Of a stretch of 64,000 bases of DNA, positions 46,486 through 55,326 are shown piece after piece. This stretch comes from Oryzibacter oryziterrae (GTDB taxonomy: Bacteria > Pseudomonadota > Alphaproteobacteria > Rhizobiales > Pleomorphomonadaceae). The DNA lies in assembly GCF_021864535.1 (NCBI RefSeq), contig NZ_JAKJIC010000009.1, forward strand, positions 62,001 to 126,000, written 5' to 3'. Position numbers and translations under genes: made by a program. How positions within the stretch are numbered: position 1 is the first letter of the stretch; the number at the start of each line of letters is the position of its first letter. The notes below the pieces were generated by a model that saw only the letters and a list, made by a program, of their open reading frames with translations, was not told where the DNA came from and ran no database searches.

Positions 46486-46570
46486 GTCCCTAGTTTCGTC
46501 ACCCCCGCGCGAAAAGGCAAGCACCGAGGCGGCAGACAGGGCGTCGCTGATGCCATCTGCTGACAGCAAT

Positions 46571-46606
46571 GAAAATGGCCGCTTCGGCGGAGAACCGAAG
46601 CGGCCA
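46571..46606 (-). terminator. Rho-independent terminator of the SH3 protein gene
   Basis: A perfect 12-bp stem (TGGCCGCTTCGG with CCGAAGCGGCCA) encloses a 7-base loop. On the minus strand TTTTC follows. It starts 27 bases past the stop codon. Confidence 0.85.
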
Positions 46607-46633
46607 GTCCTGGGAGTCATCTTGAAGAACGCG

Positions 46634-47485
46634 TCAGCGGGCCTGACCGATGCACTTGCCGCCCTTCCAGACGCATTGCTGACCGGGGATACCGACAGCA
46701 CCGCCGCCGCCACCGCCCTGCGTCACGCCGTCGTCGCCACCACCGCCGCCTTGCGGCTTGGAAGGCCTCTGCGGCTTGAAGGGTGCGCCGCCGCCACTGA
46801 AGCCGGGCGAGCCGCCGAACACGCCGCCGCCATCGAACTGCGGCTCCGGCCGGGGCTTGTGCGGCCGGGGAGGCGCAGTCACGTCACCGCCGCCGCTGGG
46901 ACCACCCCAACCCTGCACGACGCCACCGCCGCCACCACCGCCACCGGAGTTGTTGTGGCTCCACGGGCGCTGCTGCGTATAGGGGCAATCATTGTCCCAG
47001 CCGCAGGGCGGCATCGCATTGCCCGGCTGCCCCTGATAGACCGGCGGGCGATAGACCGGGGGACGATACACCGGCGGCCGATAGATCGGCGGATTGTACG
47101 CCGGCGGCCGATGCGTATACCAGGGACGACCAACGTAATAATTGTCCCAATAGCCGAAGTTGAAGGTGAGGAACGGCACCGTCACACGCGGCCGATAGGG
47201 CACGTAGGTCTGCTGGTCGTTATAGAACAGCGACAGGTAGCGCGAGGAAACCCAGCCACGCTCCTGATAATAGCTGACGTCGCACCAGCTATAGCCCTGG
47301 AGACAGCCGTAGACCTGCACCTGCGAGCCCGCAGGAAGAACCATGATCGGATAATACTGGGTGCTCGGACCGGTGCGCAGGTTCACATTTCCGGTCACCC
47401 AGGCCTGCGAGGCAGCCTCTGCGGCGACGGGAACAGTCGCCAGCCCCAGGGCAACAGCCGCAACCCGCCAAATCGTGTTGAACAT
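46634..47485 (-). CDS. Secreted SH3-domain protein with Pro/Tyr repeats and Gly-rich tail
   Basis: The 283-residue protein starts at 47485, seven bases after AGGAGG, with a signal peptide cut after EAAS. It has a bacterial SH3 domain (about 27-80: [51 protein letters not shown]), a Tyr/Pro-rich linker with four repeats of the type PP(I/V)YR, and a Gly-rich C-terminal half with runs of Gly. A disulfide pair is likely in the SH3 loop (two Cys) and another pair at the end ([12 protein letters not shown]). SH3b domains bind peptidoglycan or peptides, so it is probably an envelope protein. The exact role is unknown. Confidence 0.85.
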   Translation of the reverse strand: MFNTIWRVAAVALGLATVPVAAEAASQAWVTGNVNLRTGPSTQYYPIMVLPAGSQVQVYGCLQGYSWCDVSYYQERGWVSSRYLSLFYNDQQTYVPYRPRVTVPFLTFNFGYWDNYYVGRPWYTHRPPAYNPPIYRPPVYRPPVYRPPVYQGQPGNAMPPCGWDNDCPYTQQRPWSHNNSGGGGGGGGVVQGWGGPSGGGDVTAPPRPHKPRPEPQFDGGGVFGGSPGFSGGGAPFKPQRPSKPQGGGGGDDGVTQGGGGGGAVGIPGQQCVWKGGKCIGQAR

Positions 47486-47758
47486 CTCGATCCTCCTGCC
47501 CACGTGATCGGACGGGGCACTTTGCGATGAATGGCATATTGGCACGATCGGCCTGATCCCAAGCTGAATTCGCCGTTCATCCACCGTTCATCTTGTCTGT
47601 TTCCCTGTTTACACCAGAAACATGTCCGGATGCAGGCAACGCCACAGTACGAAATTTTATCAATTGATCAAATTTCAACACCATGACGACGGCCATGTCT
47701 TGAATTCGTCACCAAATGGGCCTTCACTCCGCGAACGTCGCTGAAAGGGAGACTCACG

Positions 47759-49711
47759 ATGTCCAAGTCCATTCCCACCCGCCGAACCATTCTGAAGGGA
47801 ACGGTGGCGGCCGCCACGCTGTTCGCCTTTGCGCCGCTGCTGCGCGCCGCCGATCTCGGTCTTACGGTCCGTTTGATGGCAACCAGCGACCTGCACGTGA
47901 ACATTTTCCCCTACGACTATTATCGCGACAAGGCCGACGATACGGTCGGTCTTTCCAAGACCGCGGCCCTGATCGCCGCCGCGCGCGCCGAAGCCAAGAA
48001 CGCCATCCTGTTCGATAACGGCGACCTCATTCAGGGCAGCCCGCTCGGCGACTATGTCGCCTACGAGAAGGGCCTGAAGGATGGTGAGATCCACCCGATC
48101 GTCGCCGCCATGAACGAGCTCGGCTATCTCTGCGGCACGCTCGGCAACCACGAGTTCAACTATGGCCTCGACTTCCTCGGCCACGCGCTGAAGGGCCAGA
48201 ACTTCCCCTCGGTCTGCGCCAACGCCATCAAGGCCGACGGCACGACGCTGGTGGAGCCGACCCGCGTCTTCAAGACCACCATCCTCGATGACGCCGGCAT
48301 CAAGCACACGCTGAAGATCGGCGTGATCGGCTTCGTGCCGCCGCAGATCGTCCAGTGGGACAAGGACAATCTCGCCGGCAAGGTGACGACCATCGACATC
48401 GTCGACGCCGCCAACAAGTATCTGCCGGAACTGCGCGAGAAGTCCGACATCGTCGTTGCGCTCTGCCATTCGGGCATCGCCGGTGGCGAACGCGTCGGCG
48501 GCGAGGAAAATGCCGCGCTGCATCTGTCCAAGGTGCCGGGCATCGACGCCATCTTCACCGGCCACCAGCATCTGGTGTTCCCGGGCAAGGACTTCGCCAC
48601 CATCGAAGGCGCCGACCTCGAGAAGGGTACGCTCAACGGCGTTCCCACGGTGATGCCCGGCTTCTGGGGCAGCCATCTCGCCGTGATCGACCTCAACCTC
48701 GTCCGTGAGAACGGCAAGTGGCGCCCGGTGGGCTTCAATGTCGAGGCGCGTCCCATCTACGAGCGCACCCCCGACAAGAAGATCGTCTCGCTGGTCGACC
48801 CGGTGCCGGCGGTTCTGGCTGCCGTGCAGAAGGACCACGACGCCACGCTCGATTATGTACGCCGCCCCGTCGGCGAGACGTCCGCGCCCATCTCCAGCTA
48901 TTGGGCGCTGGTCGCCGACGATCCGTCGGTGCAGATCGTCAGCCAGGCGCAGCTCTGGTATGGCGCCCAGCAGGCCAAGGCCGCCGGCCTTCCGGACCTG
49001 CCGATGCTCTCGGCAGCCGCGCCCTTCAAGTCGGGCGGACGCTCGGGCCCGGACTATTACACCTTCGTGCCCAAGGGCCCGATCGCCATCAAGAATGTGG
49101 CGGACATCTACCTCTATCCGAATACCATCCGCATCGTGAAGGTCACCGGCGCCCAGCTCAAGGACTGGCTGGAACGCTCGGCCGGCATCTTCAACCGCAT
49201 CGATCCGGCCAAGACCGACGAACAGCCGCTGATCGACCAGACCTTCCCGGCCTATAATTTCGACGTGATGGACGGCGTCACCTACAAGATCGACGTGACG
49301 CAGCCGAGCAAGTTCGACAAGGACGGCAACCTGCTGGACGCCACCGCCAACCGCATCAAGGATCTCGCCTATCAGGGCAAGCCGGTCGATGCGGCGCAGG
49401 AGTTCCTGGTGGTGACCAACAACTACCGCGCCGGTGGCGGCGGCAAGTTCCCGGGCGCTGACGGCACCACCGTCGTCTTCCAGGGACCGGACACCAACCG
49501 CGACGTCATCGTCCGCTACATCATCGCCAACAAGACCATCAACCCGGCGGCCGACGGCAACTGGTCGCTGGCGCCGCTGCCGAAGACCGTCAACATCACC
49601 TTCCCCTGCTCGCCCAACGCCACGCTGGAAACCGTGCCGGCTGGTGTGAAGGTGGAAAAGGACGGCGACGCCGCTGACGGCTTCGGCAAGTACAAGCTGA
49701 TCCAGTCCTGA
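47759..49711 (+). CDS. cpdB: 2',3'-cyclic-nucleotide 2'-phosphodiesterase/3'-nucleotidase
   Basis: CpdB is a periplasmic enzyme that opens 2',3'-cyclic nucleotides and removes the 3' phosphate, feeding nucleosides and phosphate to the cell. The 650-residue protein has a twin-arginine signal (T7-R-R-T-I-L-K-G), the metallophosphatase motifs ATSDLHVNIFPYDYY, FDNGDLIQGSPLGDY, LGNHEFNYGLDFLG, ALCHSGI and FTGHQHLVFPG, and the C-terminal 5'-nucleotidase domain (NVADIYLYPNTIRIVKVTGAQLKDWLE). The length fits. It is a single-gene unit with a strong terminator. Its substrates are products of RNase T2, encoded 5 kb to the right. Confidence 0.94.
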   Translation: MSKSIPTRRTILKGTVAAATLFAFAPLLRAADLGLTVRLMATSDLHVNIFPYDYYRDKADDTVGLSKTAALIAAARAEAKNAILFDNGDLIQGSPLGDYVAYEKGLKDGEIHPIVAAMNELGYLCGTLGNHEFNYGLDFLGHALKGQNFPSVCANAIKADGTTLVEPTRVFKTTILDDAGIKHTLKIGVIGFVPPQIVQWDKDNLAGKVTTIDIVDAANKYLPELREKSDIVVALCHSGIAGGERVGGEENAALHLSKVPGIDAIFTGHQHLVFPGKDFATIEGADLEKGTLNGVPTVMPGFWGSHLAVIDLNLVRENGKWRPVGFNVEARPIYERTPDKKIVSLVDPVPAVLAAVQKDHDATLDYVRRPVGETSAPISSYWALVADDPSVQIVSQAQLWYGAQQAKAAGLPDLPMLSAAAPFKSGGRSGPDYYTFVPKGPIAIKNVADIYLYPNTIRIVKVTGAQLKDWLERSAGIFNRIDPAKTDEQPLIDQTFPAYNFDVMDGVTYKIDVTQPSKFDKDGNLLDATANRIKDLAYQGKPVDAAQEFLVVTNNYRAGGGGKFPGADGTTVVFQGPDTNRDVIVRYIIANKTINPAADGNWSLAPLPKTVNITFPCSPNATLETVPAGVKVEKDGDAADGFGKYKLIQS

Positions 49712-49736
49712 TCGCGGGACGTCCATCCTGAGCATG

Positions 49737-49768
49737 CGCCGGCCCGACTGACGTCGGGCCGGCGTTTT
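49737..49768. terminator. Shared terminator between cpdB and copCD
   Basis: A perfect 12-bp stem (CGCCGGCCCGAC with GTCGGGCCGGCG) has a TGAC loop and is followed by TTTT on the plus strand. It stands 26 bases past the cpdB stop. Confidence 0.85.
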
Positions 49769-49830
49769 CACATCCGGCGCGATGCGGCAAGACGATCCGG
49801 CGAGCTTGTCTGACGTGGTGAAGGGTGCCT

Positions 49831-51399
49831 TCAGCCGCGGATTTCGACCGGCTGGGACAGGGATTGGGTACTTCCGTCGGGCATGACGATGCTGAAGGTC
49901 AGCACCCAGCGCCCGCCGGAGGGTATGGTCATGTTGGCGACTTCGAAATAGCCGTCCGCACCGCGCAGCATCGGGGCCGAGACACTCTCTCCCCCGGCGT
50001 CAGGCGCCTTCAGCATCACCGTAACCTCTCGGGGATTGAGCGCCTCGAACTCGCCGGTTTCGAGGAAGGCCCGAATGTGCACCGGCCCTGCCCGGCCCGG
50101 CAGAATGTCCACGTCGGCCATGGCCGGCAGGGTGTGAATGTGCAGGGAGATCGGCTGATTGGCCGCTTCTGCCAGAACCCGAGGCGGCGGCGTGAAGCGC
50201 CAGAGGCCAACCAGCAGCAAGACGCCGAAGATCAGCGCGATCTCCACCGAGATCGACCGGCGCAGACGCCAGACCATCTCCGGATCGCGCGTCCAGAACC
50301 AGCGATTGAGCGCTGCAGCCACCAGCACGACACCAACCAGCGTCAGCTTGAGAAGCAGCAAGCGGCCGTAATCGGTAGACGTGAGGTCGGCCAGACTGGG
50401 GAGCTGCGCCCGGATCAGGATCGCGCCGCTGCCAAGGATCAGCAGCACAGGGAAAGGAATGATCCGCGAGAACAGCAGCAGTTCCTCGCGCCCCTCTTCG
50501 CCACCCCTGGTCAGCACGTGCCGCAAGGGCAGCAGGCAGCCGAGCCAGAAAGCGAGACTGACCCCATGCAGGAACAGGGCGGGCACGGTCAGGAAGGTCG
50601 GTTCGGCGGTTGCTGCGTGACCACTCAGGCAGAAGGCAAAGCCGACCATCACCAGCGCGACGAAACTGAAGAGCCGCCCTCGCCACTCCCAAAGATGCCC
50701 GGAAACAAAAGCCAAGACCAGTGCGGCAAGCCCCGCCAGCAGCGTTTGCGCCATCGGCGTGCCGAACGGCAGGCGCCAGGTCTCGGCAAGCAGCAGCGCG
50801 CTGAGATCCTGACCCGCCAGATCTGCGCCTTGCAGGCCGTAGATCAGCGGCGGCGTCAGCAGGCCCAGGCGCAGGATCATCGCGGTGAAACGGTCTTGCG
50901 GCCCGTCCTGGATCCAGGTCCAGAAGACCGCACCCCCGACGCCAAACAGCAGCGAGAACTGAAACAGCAGGCGCGTCACATAGAGCAGCGACCGAACGGC
51001 CGGCGAGCTGGTCTCAAGCGTTTCCGGCATCACGAGGTTGGACGGCGCGCCGACCGAGAAGCGGAAGGTGCCGTCCACCGGGTGCCCGTCGGCCGACGCC
51101 ACGTGCCAGCCGACGATGCGGCTCCCCTGCGCAGACAGGGAGGGGAGCTCAACGTCAACCTCGTTGCCGGTAGTGAGCCCTTCGAGTGGCAGGATCGTCC
51201 CGTCGGGCTGCACCAGAGCCAGCTTGCCGGGCTGCACGGGTTCATTGAATGTCAGCACCACCCGTGCCGGCGGTACGGAGAGCATGGCGCCATCCTGCGG
51301 ATCGCTCTTCAGCAAGATCGCGTGAGCCGACGCGACGTTCGGCAGCATCAGACAAAGAAAGGCAAGCAGAACCAATGCGTATTTGCGCGCCTGCACCAT
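49831..51399 (-). CDS. CopC-CopD fusion protein, copper handling
   Basis: The 522-residue protein joins three parts. Residues about 1-120 are a signal peptide plus a CopC domain (HAILLKSDPQDGAMLSVPP, WHVASADGHPVDGTFRFSVG) with the N-terminal His of the mature protein as a copper ligand. Residues about 130-415 form a CopD-like membrane domain with about eight hydrophobic segments (GHAATAEPTFL, LHGVSLAFWLGCLLPL). The rest is a beta-sandwich C-terminal domain resembling YtkA/FixH types (PVHIRAFLETGEFEALNPREVTV, GYFEVANMTIPSGGRWVL). It should move or buffer copper across the inner membrane. It is a single gene with no cue or cop regulator nearby. Confidence 0.88.
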   Translation of the reverse strand: MVQARKYALVLLAFLCLMLPNVASAHAILLKSDPQDGAMLSVPPARVVLTFNEPVQPGKLALVQPDGTILPLEGLTTGNEVDVELPSLSAQGSRIVGWHVASADGHPVDGTFRFSVGAPSNLVMPETLETSSPAVRSLLYVTRLLFQFSLLFGVGGAVFWTWIQDGPQDRFTAMILRLGLLTPPLIYGLQGADLAGQDLSALLLAETWRLPFGTPMAQTLLAGLAALVLAFVSGHLWEWRGRLFSFVALVMVGFAFCLSGHAATAEPTFLTVPALFLHGVSLAFWLGCLLPLRHVLTRGGEEGREELLLFSRIIPFPVLLILGSGAILIRAQLPSLADLTSTDYGRLLLLKLTLVGVVLVAAALNRWFWTRDPEMVWRLRRSISVEIALIFGVLLLVGLWRFTPPPRVLAEAANQPISLHIHTLPAMADVDILPGRAGPVHIRAFLETGEFEALNPREVTVMLKAPDAGGESVSAPMLRGADGYFEVANMTIPSGGRWVLTFSIVMPDGSTQSLSQPVEIRG

Positions 51400-51524
51400 T
51401 GCCCCATCCCCCGACGATCACATGCCATCTTCATATCTGAACCACGGCATCTGTCGACCACTCAAAGCTGACGGTCAAGCCTCTGTCGCTGGACACTGGC
51501 CCGCCGACAGGTTAGCTCCTATGC

Positions 51525-52391
51525 ATGAACTATCGCCACGCCTACCACGCCGGTAATTTTGCGGATGTGCTCAAGCACGCCGTCCTCGCAAGGATCCTCG
51601 CCTATCTTTGCAAGAAGGACGCGGCCTTCCGCGTCATCGACACCCATTCGGGCATCGGTCTCTATGACCTTGCCTCCGACGAGGCCTTGAAGACGGGCGA
51701 ATGGCGCAATGGCGTCGGCCGCATTCTCGAAAGCGATCTGTCGGAGCCACTGCGCGCCTATCTCGGCCCGTGGATGGGCGCCATCCGCGCCGCCAACGGC
51801 GACGACAACCTGCTGGTCTATCCGGGTTCGCCCATGATTGCGACCACCCTCGGCCGCCTGCAGGATCGCTTTCTTTTCAACGAACTGCATCCCGAGGACG
51901 CCCAACAGCTCGACGCCCTCTACAGCGCTGACCGTCGCGTGCAAATCAGCCGCGAAAACGGCTATGTCACCGTCCGCGCCCAACTGCCCCCGCGCGAGCG
52001 ACGCGGGGTTGTGGTGATCGATCCGCCCTTCGAAGAGGCCGGCGAGTTCCAGCGCATGCTGCGCGCCATGCAGGACGCCAGCCGGCGCTTCGCCACAGGT
52101 ATCCAGCTGCTGTGGTATCCCATCAAGGATCAGGACGCGGTCGACGCCTTCCTGTCGGAGGCCGCCGATACCGGCGCCACACGCCTGCTCTGCATCGAGC
52201 AATGGATCCGCGAGCCCGGCGGCGACGGCCCGCTCGCGGGAGCCGGCATGCTGGTGGTCAACCCGCCCTACATGCTGGCCGAAGAAACGCGCGCCATCAT
52301 GCCCGAGCTCATCGAGTTGCTCGCTGACGGGCCGGGTGCGGGCGGAAGGGTGACCTGGCTGGTGGAAGAGGCGGATCGGTCCGGCGCTTGA
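51525..52391 (+). CDS. rlmJ: 23S rRNA (adenine-2030-N6)-methyltransferase RlmJ
   Basis: RlmJ methylates A2030 in 23S rRNA. The 288-residue protein has the family start MNYRHAYHAGNFADVLKHAV, then FRVIDTHSGIGLYDL (SAM site), the DPP(Y/F)-type catalytic motif VVVIDPPFEEAGEFQRM, and GAGMLVVNPPYMLAEE near the end. The size matches the family. It is divergent from copCD. The next gene, 49 bases further on, encodes an exported protein, so any co-transcription with rlmJ is open. Confidence 0.94.
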   Translation: MNYRHAYHAGNFADVLKHAVLARILAYLCKKDAAFRVIDTHSGIGLYDLASDEALKTGEWRNGVGRILESDLSEPLRAYLGPWMGAIRAANGDDNLLVYPGSPMIATTLGRLQDRFLFNELHPEDAQQLDALYSADRRVQISRENGYVTVRAQLPPRERRGVVVIDPPFEEAGEFQRMLRAMQDASRRFATGIQLLWYPIKDQDAVDAFLSEAADTGATRLLCIEQWIREPGGDGPLAGAGMLVVNPPYMLAEETRAIMPELIELLADGPGAGGRVTWLVEEADRSGA

Positions 52392-52440
52392 CCGCGCCAA
52401 AGGAACGGAAGAGAGTCGCGCCAACATCTTGCGAATCTGG

Positions 52441-52851
52441 ATGGTGAAGACAATGCGCGTGTTCTCTGCCCTGCTGCTGCTCGCCCTGTCGGTCGCTCCC
52501 GCTGTTGCCGCCGACGGCAATCCTGCGATTCCTGCCTGTGACGATCCGACCGTGCTGGGCTCCATCAAGGAGAAGCAGGCCTGGGCCGAACACGCGACCT
52601 GGCAGGATGGCGTCGTCATCGCCTCCATCGCCCAGCCGAGCCAGTCGACGGCCGGCACGAAGTTCGTCTCCGCCGTCGAACACCGCCATTGCATCGCCCG
52701 CGCCGAGCTCGCTGGTGGACAGCGCCGCACGCTCTACTACGTGATCTCCAACGACAGCGGCTTCGCCGGCTATGGCTGGGGGGTGGAGTTCTGCCTCGCC
52801 GGCCACGATCCCTATCACGTCTATGACGCCAACTGCCGGGTGCTCCGGTGA
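52441..52851 (+). CDS. Exported protein of unknown function, coupled to RNase T2
   Basis: The 136-residue protein has a signal peptide (MRVFSALLLLALSVAPAVAA after a four-residue lead, cut after AVAA). The mature part has four cysteines (PACDDP, HRHCIA, VEFCLAG, DANCRVLR) that could form two disulfides. I do not recognise a family. I use the ATG at 52441; the ATG at 52453 is equally possible. The stop overlaps the GTG start of the RNase T2 gene (GTGA), so the two proteins are translationally coupled and both exported. It might assist, inhibit or partner RNase T2, but this is only from position. Confidence 0.75.
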   Translation: MVKTMRVFSALLLLALSVAPAVAADGNPAIPACDDPTVLGSIKEKQAWAEHATWQDGVVIASIAQPSQSTAGTKFVSAVEHRHCIARAELAGGQRRTLYYVISNDSGFAGYGWGVEFCLAGHDPYHVYDANCRVLR

Positions 52852-53519
52852 GCCGCATGCAGACCCGTACTCCGCTTCGGCCTTGGCTGGCTGCAGCCCT
52901 GCTGGCCGCTGGCCTCATGGGCGCGACGAGCGCTGTGGCGCAGGACCGTGCCGGCGACTTTGACTTCTATCTCCTGTCGTTGTCCTGGTCGCCAAGCTAT
53001 TGCGCAAGCGAAAATGCCAGGCCAAACAGCCGGCAGTGCGCCGGCTACCGCCCCTACGCCTTTGTCGTCCACGGCCTCTGGCCACAATACGAGCGCGGCT
53101 ACCCGGAAAACTGTACGACAAACAAGCCGGTGCCAACCCTTCGCGACGTGGATGGCATGCTCGATTTGATGCCGGATGCCGGCCTCATTCTCCACGAATG
53201 GTCAAGGCACGGCACTTGCTCGGGCCTCGACGGCACCAGCTATCTCGATACCGTGCGTACGGCCCGCGCCAAGGTGGCCGTACCTGCCGCCTTCGACGCG
53301 CCATCGACCTATCTGACCATTGCGCCTGATGACCTGGAGCGCGCCTTCCTGAAGGCCAATCCCGGTCTGAAGCCTGAGGGCATCGCGGTGACCTGCGACG
53401 GTCGCCGCCTCAGCGAAGTCCGCATTTGCATGACGCGCGATCTCGCCTTCCGCTCCTGCCCTGACGTCGACCGCCGGGGTTGCCGCAGCGACAAGGTCGT
53501 CATGCCGCCGGTAAGGTGA
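52848..53519 (+). CDS. Ribonuclease T2
   Basis: RNase T2 cuts RNA without much base specificity and leaves 2',3'-cyclic phosphates. The 223-residue exported protein has a signal peptide to about residue 32, CAS I (F-V-V-H75-G-L-W-P) and CAS II (H116-E117-W-S-R-H121-G-T-C). His75, His116, Glu117 and His121 are the usual catalytic residues. Cysteines at 52, 64, 89, 124 and near the end allow the family disulfides. The start is GTG at 52848, overlapping the upstream stop. Two bases separate it from the next gene. Its products are substrates of CpdB, encoded 5 kb away. Confidence 0.94.
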   Translation: MSRMQTRTPLRPWLAAALLAAGLMGATSAVAQDRAGDFDFYLLSLSWSPSYCASENARPNSRQCAGYRPYAFVVHGLWPQYERGYPENCTTNKPVPTLRDVDGMLDLMPDAGLILHEWSRHGTCSGLDGTSYLDTVRTARAKVAVPAAFDAPSTYLTIAPDDLERAFLKANPGLKPEGIAVTCDGRRLSEVRICMTRDLAFRSCPDVDRRGCRSDKVVMPPVR

Positions 53520-53521
53520 AA

Positions 53522-54595
53522 ATGTTCATGTTGTGCCCGAGGGTTCGCCTGCCCCGCCTGTCTTCCCTGCTCCGCCTTGCGGCCAGCGGAGCCGTGTCTT
53601 GCTGCCTTTCGGCGGGTTTTGCGCAGGCCGATACGCTCAAGCGGTTCGGCGCAGCCCTCGTGGCCTGTACGGCTGACTTGCATTGCGCGGTCTCCATCAA
53701 GTCCATCGGCGAAGACAAGCCGTCGACCTTCGTGCTGATCCGTGGCCCGGAAAGCCGGGCACGCTGGGTCGTGTCGCTCACGACCGAAGGCGTGCTGGCC
53801 GATGCTGATCGACCGGTGTCGCTCTCCATCGACAACGGCGTCGACATCACCCTGCGGCCCAGCGCCGACTATGCGCCCTTTGTGACCGCATCGAGCTATT
53901 ACATCACCTCGCAAACAGCCCTGGATCGTCTGATGCTGCAGGTGCAGCGCGGCCATGACCTGCGCTTTGCCTATATCGACATTACCGGCGCCCCGCACAC
54001 CGACCGCTTCCCCCTTGGCAGTCTCGCTGATGCGCTCAACGAAGTGGACACGCTTCAGAAGCGCCTCGGCGGGGATCGCCGCGCCGCGCCGCCCGAGGAT
54101 CTGCCGCCGGCGCCGCAAGTCGACGACGCCGCGATGATCGCCGACACGGGCGTGCCGCCACGCCTGCTGGAATGGCACGTGGCCGCCAGCACCTGCGAGG
54201 CGCCGGACAGCGCCGATCTCGCCCCAATCCCACCGATGATCGGGGCGCTGTCGGACACGGCAACGCTTTACGCCATTCCCTGTTTCAAAGGGGCCCACGG
54301 CACCGGCTATCGTCTCTACATGGTCGAGCGCGGCGAGATCGGCGGCATGCATGCCCTGACCTTCGCTGCCCATTCCGATCGCTTCGGCTGGACCGGCACC
54401 GATACCCTGTTCGACACAGGCTTTGACGCAGCCAGCCATGTCCTCACCGCCAGCGAGATCGACGAGAAGGGGTGTGTCTCCAAGGCGTCATGGACCTGGG
54501 ACGAATATGCCTTCCGCCTCGATCGTCTTGCCGCAGACCCCGCCTGCAACGGCAGCCCGGACAGCGGGCTCAAGCCGGTCTATCAGGCACCCTGA
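53522..54595 (+). CDS. DUF1176 domain protein, exported
   Basis: The 357-residue protein starts at the ATG at 53522 after AAGG. It has a signal sequence of about 35 residues that runs to FAQADT, preceded by a basic stretch. The middle has RWVVSLTTEGVLADADRPVSLSIDNGVD and the DUF1176 C-terminal features: CFKGAHGTGYRLYMVERG, DTGFDAASHVLTASEIDEKG and WTWDEYAFRLDRLAADPACNG. The domain's function is unknown. It lies two bases behind RNase T2, so the three exported genes 52441-54595 are one unit. I have no evidence that it binds RNA. Confidence 0.82.
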   Translation: MFMLCPRVRLPRLSSLLRLAASGAVSCCLSAGFAQADTLKRFGAALVACTADLHCAVSIKSIGEDKPSTFVLIRGPESRARWVVSLTTEGVLADADRPVSLSIDNGVDITLRPSADYAPFVTASSYYITSQTALDRLMLQVQRGHDLRFAYIDITGAPHTDRFPLGSLADALNEVDTLQKRLGGDRRAAPPEDLPPAPQVDDAAMIADTGVPPRLLEWHVAASTCEAPDSADLAPIPPMIGALSDTATLYAIPCFKGAHGTGYRLYMVERGEIGGMHALTFAAHSDRFGWTGTDTLFDTGFDAASHVLTASEIDEKGCVSKASWTWDEYAFRLDRLAADPACNGSPDSGLKPVYQAP

Positions 54596-54628
54596 CATCC
54601 CTTCATTCTGCATCTTCCGGAGATACCC

Positions 54629-55237
54629 ATGCCGAACATGATTCTGCGTTCGTCCCCCGCCTCCCCCTTCGGGCGCAAGGTCAAGCTGGCGATGATCCTC
54701 CTCGGCCTGACCGATCAGGTGACGGTGGAGTTCGCCGACACCCGCAATCCCGAGGACAGCCTGCGCAGCCAGAACCCGCTCGGCAAGATCCCGGCCCTCA
54801 TCCTGGCCGACGGCACGATCCTGTTCGACAGCCGGGTGATCTCCGAGTATTTCGATCACCTCGCCGGCGGCGGCAAGATCATCCCCGCCGATCCCGACCG
54901 TCGCTTCAAGGCACTGACGTTGCAGGCAATCGGCGACGGCATCATGGATGCCGGCATCCTCAGGCGCTACGAGGCGGCCGTCCGGGAACCGGAATTCTTC
55001 TCGCGAACCTGGGACGACCATCAGCAGGGCAAGATCGACCGCGCCCTCGCCGTGCTGGACGCCAACCTGCCCTCCGAGGACCGGATCGAAGTCGGCGAAA
55101 TCTCCGTCGCCTGCGCCCTCGAATATCTCGACTTCCGCTTCCCCGGTCTCTGGCGCGACCGCCATCCGAAGCTGACCGCCTGGCTCGACCGGTTCGAGGC
55201 GCGCTGCCCCGGCTTCAGCGACACCAAACCGAAGTGA
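54629..55237 (+). CDS. Glutathione S-transferase family protein
   Basis: The 202-residue cytosolic protein has an N-terminal thioredoxin-like GST domain (MILRSSPASPFGRKVKLAMI, where the Ser-Pro-x-x-Arg region is the glutathione-activating part, then NPLGKIPALILADGTILFDSRVISEYFD with the cis-Pro and DSR) and an all-helical C-terminal domain (ACALEYLDFRFPGLWRDRHPKLTAWLDRFEAR). The substrate is unknown. It starts 33 bases after the DUF1176 stop and may be read through from that operon. Confidence 0.9.
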   Translation: MPNMILRSSPASPFGRKVKLAMILLGLTDQVTVEFADTRNPEDSLRSQNPLGKIPALILADGTILFDSRVISEYFDHLAGGGKIIPADPDRRFKALTLQAIGDGIMDAGILRRYEAAVREPEFFSRTWDDHQQGKIDRALAVLDANLPSEDRIEVGEISVACALEYLDFRFPGLWRDRHPKLTAWLDRFEARCPGFSDTKPK

Positions 55238-55326
55238 ACGAGTAGCCTTGCCGATCCTCTCCATGATAGGCATCTGACGCGTCGCCGCCGTGCACCTGTT
55301 GCGGCGCGTTACTGCGGAGCGAATTC

